This document shows, one piece after another, positions 41,607 through 52,700 of a DNA stretch of 64,000 nt; position 1 is the first letter of the stretch, and each line of letters begins with the position of its first letter. Below the pieces are notes generated by a model, which worked only from the letters and a program-made list of their open reading frames with translations, was not told the DNA's origin and ran no database searches. A program made the translations under genes and the position numbers. Source of the DNA: Rhodococcus gordoniae (GTDB lineage Bacteria; Actinomycetota; Actinomycetes; Mycobacteriales; Mycobacteriaceae); the NCBI RefSeq assembly GCF_001646655.1, contig NZ_LPZN01000011.1, positions 1 to 64,000 of the forward strand, in the 5' to 3' direction.

Positions 41607-41933
41607 GTTGTCGGGGTCGGTGGAGGCGAGTTGACGTGCCCAGTCGGCTTCGGTGTCGAGGAAGGCTTCTCCACCGGTGGCGAAGGCGTCGCGGAGTTGG
41701 GTGAGTACTTCGATGAACTGCTCGACGCGTTCCTTCGCAGACTCCGGGGTACCAGCGGCCTTTCGTCGGTAACCTGCGGCGAGTTGCTTGGCCGAGTCGA
41801 AATCGCCGAAGCCGTCAGCGAACAACAGGTTTCCGGTGGTAGCTCTCGACTTTTCGAAGTCGGCAAGCATGACGTCACAGATGCGCACAATCTCGTCAAT
41901 GATTTCGGGTTCCAGTCTCAGAAATCCGGACAT
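41574..41933 (-). CDS. Small helical protein of the duplicated module, copy 2
   Basis: 119 residues, paralogue of the protein at 40514-40876 (EIIDEIVRICDVMLADFEK; SAKQLAAGYRRKAAGTPES; FATGGEAFLDTEADWARQLA). The start has GGAGGT upstream. The C-terminal residues GAGNGHQSAQ are encoded by repeat A4, as in copy 1. The helical hairpin character suggests a partner or scaffold role, perhaps with the DUF3558 lipoprotein or a type VII secretion system. That link is not shown by the sequence. Confidence 0.65.
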   Translation of the reverse strand: MSGFLRLEPEIIDEIVRICDVMLADFEKSRATTGNLLFADGFGDFDSAKQLAAGYRRKAAGTPESAKERVEQFIEVLTQLRDAFATGGEAFLDTEADWARQLASTDPDNGAGNGHQSAQ

Positions 41934-41953
41934 GAGACCTCCATGGTCAGAGT

Positions 41954-42541
41954 CTAATTGTCGATGATCGGTTCAATTGCCGAGACAAGCTCGTCCATGT
42001 CGGTGCACCATTCACTTTCGGGAACCGGTCCCGGACGGTCCTTGTTGTATAGCCGCAGGAAACTGACGATTCCGAAGTCGGACTGAAGGACATATGTACA
42101 GGCGTCCTTATTCGCCGGATTCACTTCTAGGAGCGCCCGACGCCCGTTGATGCTGATTTCGGTCGCCATAGCGCCGTTCTTCGCGAGTTCTTCATCAAGG
42201 GAGACATTCCCTGCCAAGATGCTGAGGTTATAGCCCCGCCGAATTCCGGGAACGTAGTCATCCTTCCGGTATGTACAACCGAGAAAGGTGTAGGTACCCA
42301 TCGGGTAATCCGCGACTTCCTTCTTCGCCGCGTCGTACCCGGCCGCGTTCATGACGTCATCCGGGATGTCGTAGCAGGGGTCGAAGGTGACGGGTGGTCT
42401 GCCGGAGTCGTCGGTGATGCGCGGGGTGCGGGTCGTCGACGTGGCTGCCTCGTCGTCTGTGAGGTCATCCGCGGCGCTCGGACTGCACGCCGTCACCACT
42501 GCCACTGCTGCTGCGAGCGCGATGATTCCCCACTTACCCAT
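41954..42541 (-). CDS. DUF3558-type lipoprotein, copy 2
   Basis: 195 residues, the same length as copy 1. The lipobox VTAC with Cys19 is canonical here. The region after the linker is almost identical to copy 1 through FDPCYDIPDDVMNAAGYDA and DYPMGTYTFLGC; the C-terminal half has diverged more (RALLEVNPANKDACTY, ESEWCTDMDELVSAI). Base composition in the diverged part (about 41960-42300) is lower in GC than its neighbours. It is co-transcribed with the small helical protein copy 2. Confidence 0.75.
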   Translation of the reverse strand: MGKWGIIALAAAVAVVTACSPSAADDLTDDEAATSTTRTPRITDDSGRPPVTFDPCYDIPDDVMNAAGYDAAKKEVADYPMGTYTFLGCTYRKDDYVPGIRRGYNLSILAGNVSLDEELAKNGAMATEISINGRRALLEVNPANKDACTYVLQSDFGIVSFLRLYNKDRPGPVPESEWCTDMDELVSAIEPIIDN

Positions 42542-42580
42542 GCGACCCCCCGATCGATTGTCGGGCAGACGCTAACACAA
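42542..42580 (-). promoter_or_regulatory. Promoter/leader of duplicated module, copy 2
   Basis: Counterpart of 41489-41527, identical except for one base. Homology to copy 1 stops about here on the upstream side, which marks one end of the duplicated segment. Confidence 0.5.
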
Positions 42581-42617
42581 AGCGGGCGAGGGGTGATGAG
42601 GGCTGATTCGTCGTACA

Positions 42618-42654
42618 CGAACGCTCTCGGCTTCCAGGAAGCCGAGAGCGTTCG
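42618..42654. terminator. Very strong hairpin terminator
   Basis: Perfect 18-bp stem CGAACGCTCTCGGCTTCC/GGAAGCCGAGAGCGTTCG with a one-base centre. It lies 49 bases past the stop of the minus-strand secreted protein gene and upstream of the DUF3558 copy 2 promoter, so it insulates the two. Confidence 0.85.
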
Positions 42655-42702
42655 GTTACCTCCGCGACCCGACTATCGGTTCGCGCGGGTCAATGCTGAC
42701 GG

Positions 42703-43134
42703 TCAGTATGCAAAGGCATAGTTGTATCCGCCGTAGCTGCTATGGCTTTCGTCTCGTGCAACCAGGGTGTAGTTCGGCGGCGCACCGGTGCTACCCGAGA
42801 ACAGCGGGTAGGAGACCGAGTAGACGGCGGCGTAGACATAGTGCGCACGCTCGTTCTTGATCAGAGCAGACACATACGAATCGGACTCGATGCCGACCTC
42901 GATGACGCCGCAGTAACTGCCGTCCTGCGCCTTGGCGGGCAGGCTGACGATCTTGCTGACCTCGCCGTACCGGTCGTCGTACGAGATCTGGTTGTTGTGC
43001 TGGTTGGAGCTGCAGAACACGTACTTCACCCCGCTGCCGGAGATGGTCACAGCCTGGGCCACGGGGGTGGTGAGCACTGCCGAACCTGCTGCGAGCGTGG
43101 CAGCAGCAGCGAGCGTTCCGATGAACTTCTTCAT
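42703..43134 (-). CDS. Small secreted protein of unknown function
   Basis: 143 residues. It has a clear signal peptide, MKKFIGTLAAAATLAAG followed by a hydrophobic core and the cleavage site VAQAVT. The mature part is about 115 residues, rich in Ser, Tyr, Asn and beta-strand (YVFCSSNQHNNQISYDDRYG, GSYCGVIEVGIESDSYV) with two Cys that could form a disulphide, ending in Tyr/Gly-rich SSYGGYNYAFAY. The ATG at 43134 has AAGGA nine bases upstream; an in-frame TTG at 43143 is too close to that site. It is followed by its own strong terminator, which suggests high expression. Confidence 0.72.
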   Translation of the reverse strand: MKKFIGTLAAAATLAAGSAVLTTPVAQAVTISGSGVKYVFCSSNQHNNQISYDDRYGEVSKIVSLPAKAQDGSYCGVIEVGIESDSYVSALIKNERAHYVYAAVYSVSYPLFSGSTGAPPNYTLVARDESHSSYGGYNYAFAY

Positions 43135-43648
43135 TGATTCCAATCCTTGTGTGAATGCTGTCGGCCTGGCACATCCCGCCTCGGATATGGGCTGCAGTCC
43201 GTATGTGGACGGGATGAGAGGAGGGCGAAGTGGCGGCTTATGACCGCGGGTCGTCGAATCCTCCGAGATATCGCGCCTTCCACCACAGCGGACTGTGCGC
43301 AGCGATCCGTGCTCGTCGGCTCAGGGCAGGCCGAGAATGACGCGGCTGCGAGCCGGCGAACAGGTTCACTGCAATGTCCGTTCTGTATGGAATGACCGTA
43401 TGGGTGTCGCGTGTGCCGGCGCCCGCGTTACACACTCCCGAAGCGCTCTCACAGCACCCCGGACCACGGGCGCGAACTGGTCATCGGAGCGCGCAATAAC
43501 GCGCACCGATGACCGTTTCACGCGTCGCTATCGAGTCGCCCTCTGCCGGTGTCCGGGGCCCCTGAATCCACCCGGTGATTGCCGCACAGCGGAACGGGCT
43601 ACCCATCCGGGTAACCACCGGAAACATCGCAGTCGGGAGGGCACGTTC
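43135..43648. other. Intergenic region upstream of acnA with repeat A5
   Basis: About 510 bases between the divergent secreted protein and aconitase genes. Besides repeat A5 I see no gene. It must hold both promoters. Confidence 0.4.
43470..43524. repeat. Palindromic repeat family A, copy A5
   Basis: Arms CGCGAACTGGTCATCGG and CCGATGACCGTTTCACGCG with inner GCGCGC-AATA-ACGCGC. Unlike the other copies it lies in a divergent gap, about 125 bases upstream of acnA, so it is not in a terminator position for either neighbour. Confidence 0.8.
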
Positions 43649-46444
<2,796 letters not shown>

Positions 46445-46453
46445 CAACAGAAG

Positions 46454-46487
46454 CGGGGGCTCGTGGCTACTGGGCCGCGAGCCCCCG
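46454..46487. terminator. Terminator between acnA and the LysR gene
   Basis: 10-bp stem CGGGGGCTCG/CGAGCCCCCG with a 14-base loop, nine bases after the acnA stop and overlapping the stop codon of the convergent LysR gene. Confidence 0.75.
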
Positions 46488-47378
46488 TTCCGCTGCGGCG
46501 GTGCGTACGGCGTCGATGACCAGCCGCAGCGGGGGCCGTTCCGCAGCGATCCCGCGATGGGCGATGGAGATCGTGCGAATGAGCGGTTCGGTCAACGCCA
46601 CGACCTCGACTCCGGGTGGGCTCAACGTCAATCCGAGATCGGAGACGAGGGTGACGCCCAGCCCCGCGGCGACCATCGACAACGCTGTCGCCTGCTCACC
46701 GACTTCGTGGTTGATCCTGGGCTCGAACCCCGCACGCTGACACGCGAGGCTCACCGCGCGACCGAAATGAGAGTGGGGCCCAGCGAGAACCCAGGGATGC
46801 TCGGCGAGGTCGGCGAGTGCGATGGTGCCTGCCGGCACCGTTCCGGGTGGCACCGCGGCGTGCAGTCGCTCGACCGCGATCACCACCCTCGTCAGCTCCG
46901 GATCCCACAGCATCGGGTAGCCGGAGTATTCGATGACGAAGGAGAAGTCGAGGGAACCGTCGCGGACGGCGTCGGCGGTCTCTTCGGGCGTGAGCTCTCG
47001 CGTCCGGACCTCGATGCCGGGGTGTTCGGCGGCCAGCAGCGCCAGTGCAGTGGGTATCAGCGTGGACGCGACGGACGCCCACACGCCGGCTGTGAGGCGC
47101 GCGGTGACACCGTCGCGTGTCCGTTCGAGTGCGGTCGTCGCGCGCTCCACCGACTGCAGGATCTCTTCGGCGTGCTCGGCGAGCAGTACACCGGCTTCGG
47201 TCAACTGGACCCGACGCCCCCGACGTTCGAAAAGCCTTGCGCCGACATCCCGTTCGAGTTGGGTGAGCTGTTGCGAGACCGCAGAGGTGGTGTAGTGCAG
47301 GGCGAGCGCGGCGGCCGTCACGGTGCCACGGCGATGCAGTTCTCGAAGCATCCGTAACCGGCGCAGCGACAGCTCCAT
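46467..47378 (-). CDS. LysR-family transcriptional regulator
   Basis: 303 residues. The N-terminal winged HTH reads LRRLRMLRELHRRGTV, AALALHYTTSAVSQQLTQLE, GARLFERRGRRVQLTEAG. The C-terminal periplasmic-binding-like domain begins at about residue 90 (LTAGVWASVASTLIPTALAL). It is divergent from the Glu/Leu-type dehydrogenase across 175 bases, the usual arrangement for a LysR regulator and its target, so it probably controls that gene in response to an amino acid. ATG 47378 is set by the conserved MELSLRRLRML start; no ribosome-binding site is visible, so the transcript may be leaderless. Confidence 0.87.
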   Translation of the reverse strand: MELSLRRLRMLRELHRRGTVTAAALALHYTTSAVSQQLTQLERDVGARLFERRGRRVQLTEAGVLLAEHAEEILQSVERATTALERTRDGVTARLTAGVWASVASTLIPTALALLAAEHPGIEVRTRELTPEETADAVRDGSLDFSFVIEYSGYPMLWDPELTRVVIAVERLHAAVPPGTVPAGTIALADLAEHPWVLAGPHSHFGRAVSLACQRAGFEPRINHEVGEQATALSMVAAGLGVTLVSDLGLTLSPPGVEVVALTEPLIRTISIAHRGIAAERPPLRLVIDAVRTAAAERGLAAQ

Positions 47379-47553
47379 GTCGTCAGCGTAGGTAACGCGC
47401 AGAGGCTCGCAACTGCTGCGACATCGCGCTGTGTAGAAATCGTGAACTCTCACCTTCGAGTTTCGTAACTGGACGCTCCGCGCTACCCCCGGGCACGCTG
47501 GCGTCACCGGCCGAATCGCCGTAGCGACGACTCTGACGAACGGGGGACCGCAC

Positions 47554-48756
47554 ATGACCACGATGGCACGCGTCGACGCGGTGGACACCCGCCAGGACGA
47601 ACCTTTCATACGCCTGATCTGGACGGACCCGGTGACGGGTGCGCACGGCTATCTCGTCGTCCACACCCTGGTGGGTGATATGGCGACCGGCGGCACACGC
47701 ATGCGGGCCGCGTGCACGATGTCGGAGGTCGAGGATCTGGCGCGAGGAATGGCGGCCAAGACCGCGGTGTTCGACCTGCCGGTGGGCGGCGCGAAGGGCG
47801 GGATCGACTTCGACCCGAAGGATCCCCGTGCCGTCGGCGTGCTGCAGCGGTTCTGCCAGGCGATGCGTCCGTGGCTGAACGCGCATTGGGTCACGGCCGA
47901 GGACCTGGGTGTTCCCCAGCATCTTCTCGACGAGGTCTTCGCGCGGCTTGGCCTGCACCAGTCGTTCCATGCCGCGATCTGCCGCGCGGCGGATCCGGCG
48001 ATCACCCTGGACCGGGTGCGGATGTCCCTGAACGCGCCGGTCGACGGCGGTTTCCTGCTGGGCGACGTGATCGGTGGTTACGGCGTTGCGCAGGCCTGCA
48101 TCGCCACCGCGAACGCGTTCCGATGGATGCCGGCCGAGACCACCGTCGCGATCCAGGGAATCGGCACGATGGGTGGTGGCGCCGCCTGGTATCTGCACGA
48201 AGCGGGTATGCACGTGACCGCCGTCGCCGATGCCGCCGGAACGCTGTATTGCCGTGAAGGGCTGGATATCCCGCTATTGCTCGACCTGCGGGACGAATAC
48301 GGGGAGATCGATCGATCCCGCGTTCCGTCGAATGTCGAGCAACTTCCGCGCGACGCGGTGATCGGCATTCCTGCCCACATCTTCGTTCCCGCTGCCATCT
48401 CCTACGCCATCACGGCGGAGAACGTCGGCCGGGTCGCCGGGCGGGTCGTGGTCGAGGCCGCGAACTCCGCGACGACTCCGGACGCCGAAGCCGTGCTCAC
48501 CGGTCGCGGCATCCCGGTCATCCCGGATTTCGTCGCCAATGCCGGTGCGGTCGCGTGGGCGTGGTGGGTGCTGCTCGGGTGGGTGGGAACCGACCCGGAG
48601 GAGTCCTTCCGGCGCCTGCGTACCGAGATGCCGACCAAGATCACGCTGCTGGTCGAACGCTGGGCGCTGGATCGGGTGCCGCCGCGGCAGACGGCACGCC
48701 AACTCGGCGCGACCAACCACGCGCCGGCGGCCTCGCACACGATCACCATCCCCTGA
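47554..48756 (+). CDS. Glu/Leu/Phe/Val dehydrogenase family protein
   Basis: 400 residues. The catalytic dimerisation domain shows GGTRMRAACTMSEVEDLARGMAAK-type sequence, split as TGGTRMRA and LARGMAAKTA, and the active-site Lys in PVGGAKGGIDF. The Rossmann domain has VAIQGIGTMGGGAAWYL and an acidic VADAAG. NAD(P)-dependent enzymes of this family deaminate glutamate, leucine, valine or phenylalanine reversibly. Overall length and start are closer to the Leu/Val/Phe group than to classical glutamate dehydrogenase, but substrate cannot be fixed. A GGGGGA ribosome-binding site precedes the ATG. Probably regulated by the divergent LysR protein. Confidence 0.87.
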   Translation: MTTMARVDAVDTRQDEPFIRLIWTDPVTGAHGYLVVHTLVGDMATGGTRMRAACTMSEVEDLARGMAAKTAVFDLPVGGAKGGIDFDPKDPRAVGVLQRFCQAMRPWLNAHWVTAEDLGVPQHLLDEVFARLGLHQSFHAAICRAADPAITLDRVRMSLNAPVDGGFLLGDVIGGYGVAQACIATANAFRWMPAETTVAIQGIGTMGGGAAWYLHEAGMHVTAVADAAGTLYCREGLDIPLLLDLRDEYGEIDRSRVPSNVEQLPRDAVIGIPAHIFVPAAISYAITAENVGRVAGRVVVEAANSATTPDAEAVLTGRGIPVIPDFVANAGAVAWAWWVLLGWVGTDPEESFRRLRTEMPTKITLLVERWALDRVPPRQTARQLGATNHAPAASHTITIP

Positions 48757-48909
48757 GGTTCCAGTGCCCCACGCTCTCCGTGCAGATCAGCATGCCGGCC
48801 CTACGCGGGCACGCTCATGCCGCGGCACTCCGGTAACAGTCGCGAGCCGAACCTCCGCTAGGTGCAGCGGAGATCAACTTGTCGGACACCAACGCTAGTG
48901 TCTCCGTTC

Positions 48910-49512
48910 ATGGGGGCAGACTCTGGAGATCAGACGCAATCGTTCGATTGGCAGAAGTGGACTGCGATTATTGCGGTTTTCGTTGCGGTGGTGTCGGCTG
49001 CCGCAGCCTGCGTCAGCGCGAATTCGTCGAGGGCATCTGCAGATGTCTCAGCGCGTGCATTGGAAGTGGACCGAGCTGATCTCTACTACGACGTCTTGTT
49101 GGCAGACTCCATTCCGGTGACGGGCGCGGTGCAACTCGTGCTCAGAAACCCGGGTAAGCGACCCGTCTCGGTGAATGGAGTTCGCGTCACTCACGGTGAA
49201 CAGGAGGCGTTGGTGACTCTTGTCGATCTCACCAGCCCCGTGGAATCTGCAGAACTCGAGAGGAACGGGGCAGAAGGGGTGGGTCTCGGACGTGTTTCGC
49301 CGATCCCGGCCCACACGGTGGAGCTGAGTCCTGGAGGTGTGGACTTCCTCGTCATCTCGGCTGATGTACTCGGAAAGATCGTAACGGGACATCGCTGGTG
49401 TCGGGGACTCGACGAGGTCGGTTTCGAACTGATCACCGGAATCGGGTTCGTGGCGATGACTCCACCCGGCCCGCTTGTGGAGTACCTCCAAGGCTGGTGT
49501 GGCAACCAGTAG
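48910..49512 (+). CDS. Membrane-anchored protein of unknown function
   Basis: 200 residues. One transmembrane helix near the N-terminus (TAIIAVFVAVVSAAAACVSA, about residues 18-37) is followed by a short helical stretch and a beta-rich domain (VTGAVQLVLRNPGKRPVSVN, GVRVTHGEQEAL, STVEL-type strands). This layout, a short cytoplasmic tail, one helix and an immunoglobulin-like outer domain, recurs in small accessory proteins of genomic islands. No ribosome-binding site is obvious before the ATG at 48910; another in-frame ATG is at 48862. Codon use is less GC-biased than neighbours, which suggests acquired DNA. Confidence 0.6.
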   Translation: MGADSGDQTQSFDWQKWTAIIAVFVAVVSAAAACVSANSSRASADVSARALEVDRADLYYDVLLADSIPVTGAVQLVLRNPGKRPVSVNGVRVTHGEQEALVTLVDLTSPVESAELERNGAEGVGLGRVSPIPAHTVELSPGGVDFLVISADVLGKIVTGHRWCRGLDEVGFELITGIGFVAMTPPGPLVEYLQGWCGNQ

Positions 49513-49757
49513 CGGACCGTGGAACCGAGTTCCTTCGGCCAACCGGGGCGTCGTGCGTGTCTCACTTCTTTCGGGCAGTGCAGCCGTAGTACCCCGTGCT
49601 TGTTGTTTCTACGGGCCGATGCGGTGGGCTCGATGCCGGAAAACGATCGTGTCGTGAGCGGGACCGGCCACGGACGCGTCGGCTGGGGCTTCTAAGGTGG
49701 ACATACCCGTCCCCGTGGACGGGCGGAAGGACGTCCGCAAGGGTGAGTGGAGAGCGC

Positions 49758-52700
49758 GTGGAGTCAGGCGAGAGCGAACCCCAGCTGAGGGATCGCGTGC
49801 AACGTCTGCTCGCCTTCCTTGCCGAGCTCGTCAAGGCCCGCAGCGCGCCCGTCCGCGTCGTCGACAAACACCGCGCCGTGATGTCCCTCGAGGAGGGAAA
49901 CATCAGAGCCGGGCTGCGGCCCCATGCCGCATCGGGCGACATCGTCCTGCGTTCGCGCCGCGCTCAGCTCGAGGACCCGCCGCGCCCGCCCGCAGAGCTC
50001 GCGAAGTACGTGCACGGGGACATCGCGGATTCCGCCGTCGAGCCCGAACTCGACCCGCAGACCATCGGCACCGACGGTCTCGAAGTCTGGCTGACGGACT
50101 GGCGCGCGTGGGCGGTCGTCGACCGTGAACGGCAGGCCGCCTCGCACCTGTACAGCTTCCTGCAGCGAGCGATGCTCGACCTCGAGGACCAGCCCGAATC
50201 GCTGGAGCTCGTCGTCGCGTCGGGGCTGCTGCACCTCTCCGAGGGCGTGGCGGGCGCGCGGGTCCACACGCACCTGATCACGCAGGCCGCGCTCATCGAG
50301 CGACAGGGCGACTCCGGCGACCTGGTGGTCCGGCTGAGCCCCAGCGCCGGGCCGTCGCTGGAGGACGTCCAGCTCCTCACCGGACTGGAGGTCTTCGACC
50401 CGACGAGTGTCCGCGAGCTGCACGATGCCCTCGTCACTCAGGTCGCGTCGCCTCTCGACCCCGCGGCCCGCGCGTTCCTGAAGAGCTGGGCCGACCGTGC
50501 GCTCACCGTGCCGGTCGACGTCGTCGAGCGGGCGGACGAAGCCTCGTCGTCGGACGCCTTCGTGACGCCGTCGCCGGTGCTCGTGCTGCGTAAGCGCGGC
50601 GCCCACGCGCTCATCGAGTACTACAGCCGCATGACCGAGGCCGCCGCCGACGAGTCGAACCCGGTGCCACTCGGGTTGGCGCAGCTCGTCGAAGCGATCG
50701 AACCGGCCGACCGGGTCGCATGGCTCGACCGCATCGGCACACCGTCGACCGAGTTCACCGGGGAGCAGCTGATGCCGCTGCCAGCCAACGAGGAGCAGCG
50801 CGACATCATCGACCGGCTCGCCGGTGACAGCGGTGTCGTGGTCGAGGGACCACCGGGCACGGGCAAGACCCACACCATCGCCAACATCGTCGCGGCGCTG
50901 CTCGCACGGGGCCAGCGCGTGCTGGTCACCAGTGAGAAGGCGCAAGCCCTGCGTGTACTCCGCGAGAAGCTCCCGTCCGAACTGCAGGAACTGTGCGTGG
51001 CCGTCACCGACCCGGTGCACGGCGGCACGGTGGAGCTCACCCGTAGCGTCAGCGAAATCGCCATCCGCAAGGCGCAATTCAACGTGCGGCGCGCACAGGA
51101 GCGCATCGACGAACTCACCACGCAGCGCAACGACGCGCTGGAGCGTCGCGCGACGCTGATGGAACAGATCCGGCAGGCGCGCGCGGAGGAAACCGAGGTC
51201 CACGCCGACGTCGCCGCCGGTTACGAGGGGACGGCCGCGTCGATCGTCCGGCGGGTCCGCGCGCACGAAGCCAAGTACGCGTGGTTGCCCGCGCCTCTGC
51301 TCACCGACACCCCACCGCTGACCGTCGACGAGCTGGTCACGCTCCACTCGTTGCATCAACGGTCGAGCGTCGAGCGCGCGCGCCGTCGCCAGCAGCGCTT
51401 CCCCGAACTGTCCCTGCCCACCCAGAGGGAACTGCAGTACGCGTGCGCCGCCGTCTCTCAGGCATCGAGCGGCACCACCAACGGTGAGACGCAGGGCCTG
51501 CTGCGGGTTCTCGAGAGTGCGTCGCTCGAAGCACTCGGCCGCATCCGCGACCTGTGCGAGCAGCTGCAAGGTGCCCTCGAGGACGCGGACCGGCTCGACG
51601 CGCGGATCCAGCGCGTCGCCGACGACGTCCTGTCGGGCCGGGCCCAGCATCTGTGGGGGAAGACCGCCGAACTCGCTGAGCTCGTGCAGGCCGCGCAGGA
51701 GGCCGACCGGATCATCGGTGCCGGCTCGGTGGAGACCGCCGTGACGGGACGGCAGGCCTTCGAGGCGTACGACGCGCTCGCGCGCAAGCTGGAGGGGGGC
51801 GACACCTGGCGCAGCGGTTTCACCCGCTTCCGGCGCAGCGACGAGCAATCCGCCGTCGAGGCACTCGGTGAACTCGCGACCGTCGACGGCGTCGCGGCCA
51901 CCACCGCCCAGACCGCGCGCATCGTCGCCGAGCACCTTCGTGCGCTCGAAGCGATCCGGGTCGCGCGCGTCGTGCTTCGCGATCTGGGCATCGATATCGA
52001 ACTCGACGAGTCGCGCAGCCGTGCGGTCGGCACCCTCGTATTCCTCGATCGGGACCGCGCCATCGTCGACAATCTGGTGGCCCGTGTGCACGACGTCGAA
52101 TCGGCACTGCGCGAGGTCCATCCGGGTGCGCCGCGGATCACGAGCATCGAGCAGGCGCGCTCCACCGCGGAGTCGGCACGGACCATCGCCGCAGCGGGCA
52201 CCGCGGAAGCGAGCAAGAACTGGCTCGAATCCATCGGCATGTACGTGCGGAGCCAGATCTCCGGGGGAGCGTCGCCCGAAGGACGCGCACTGGCACGGGC
52301 CTTCCACGACGCCGACTTCGACGCCATCAATGCGGCCTTGGATGCGTGGGACCGGGCGGCGGGGGAGCAACGCGAGGAGCTGGAACTCGTCTCCCTTCAC
52401 GCGCGCCTGACCACCGCTGCACCCGCGCTCGCGCAGGCCCTCGCCGAGAATCCGTTGAGTCTGGCGTGGCCGGTTCGCCTCGCAGACGTCGAGGAGGCGT
52501 GGGCGTGGCGACGCGCAGACGAATGGGTGCGGCGCTTCCAGGAGCGAAACGACGACGGGCAGTTCGAACGCGAACTCGATGCCGTCGAGAAAGACCTCGC
52601 GCGTCTCACGACCGAGCTCGTCGAGGAGAAGGCATGGAGCGCGTGTCTCGACCGCACCACCGCCGAGCAGGTGCAGGCGCTCCATTCGTACCGCGACCAT

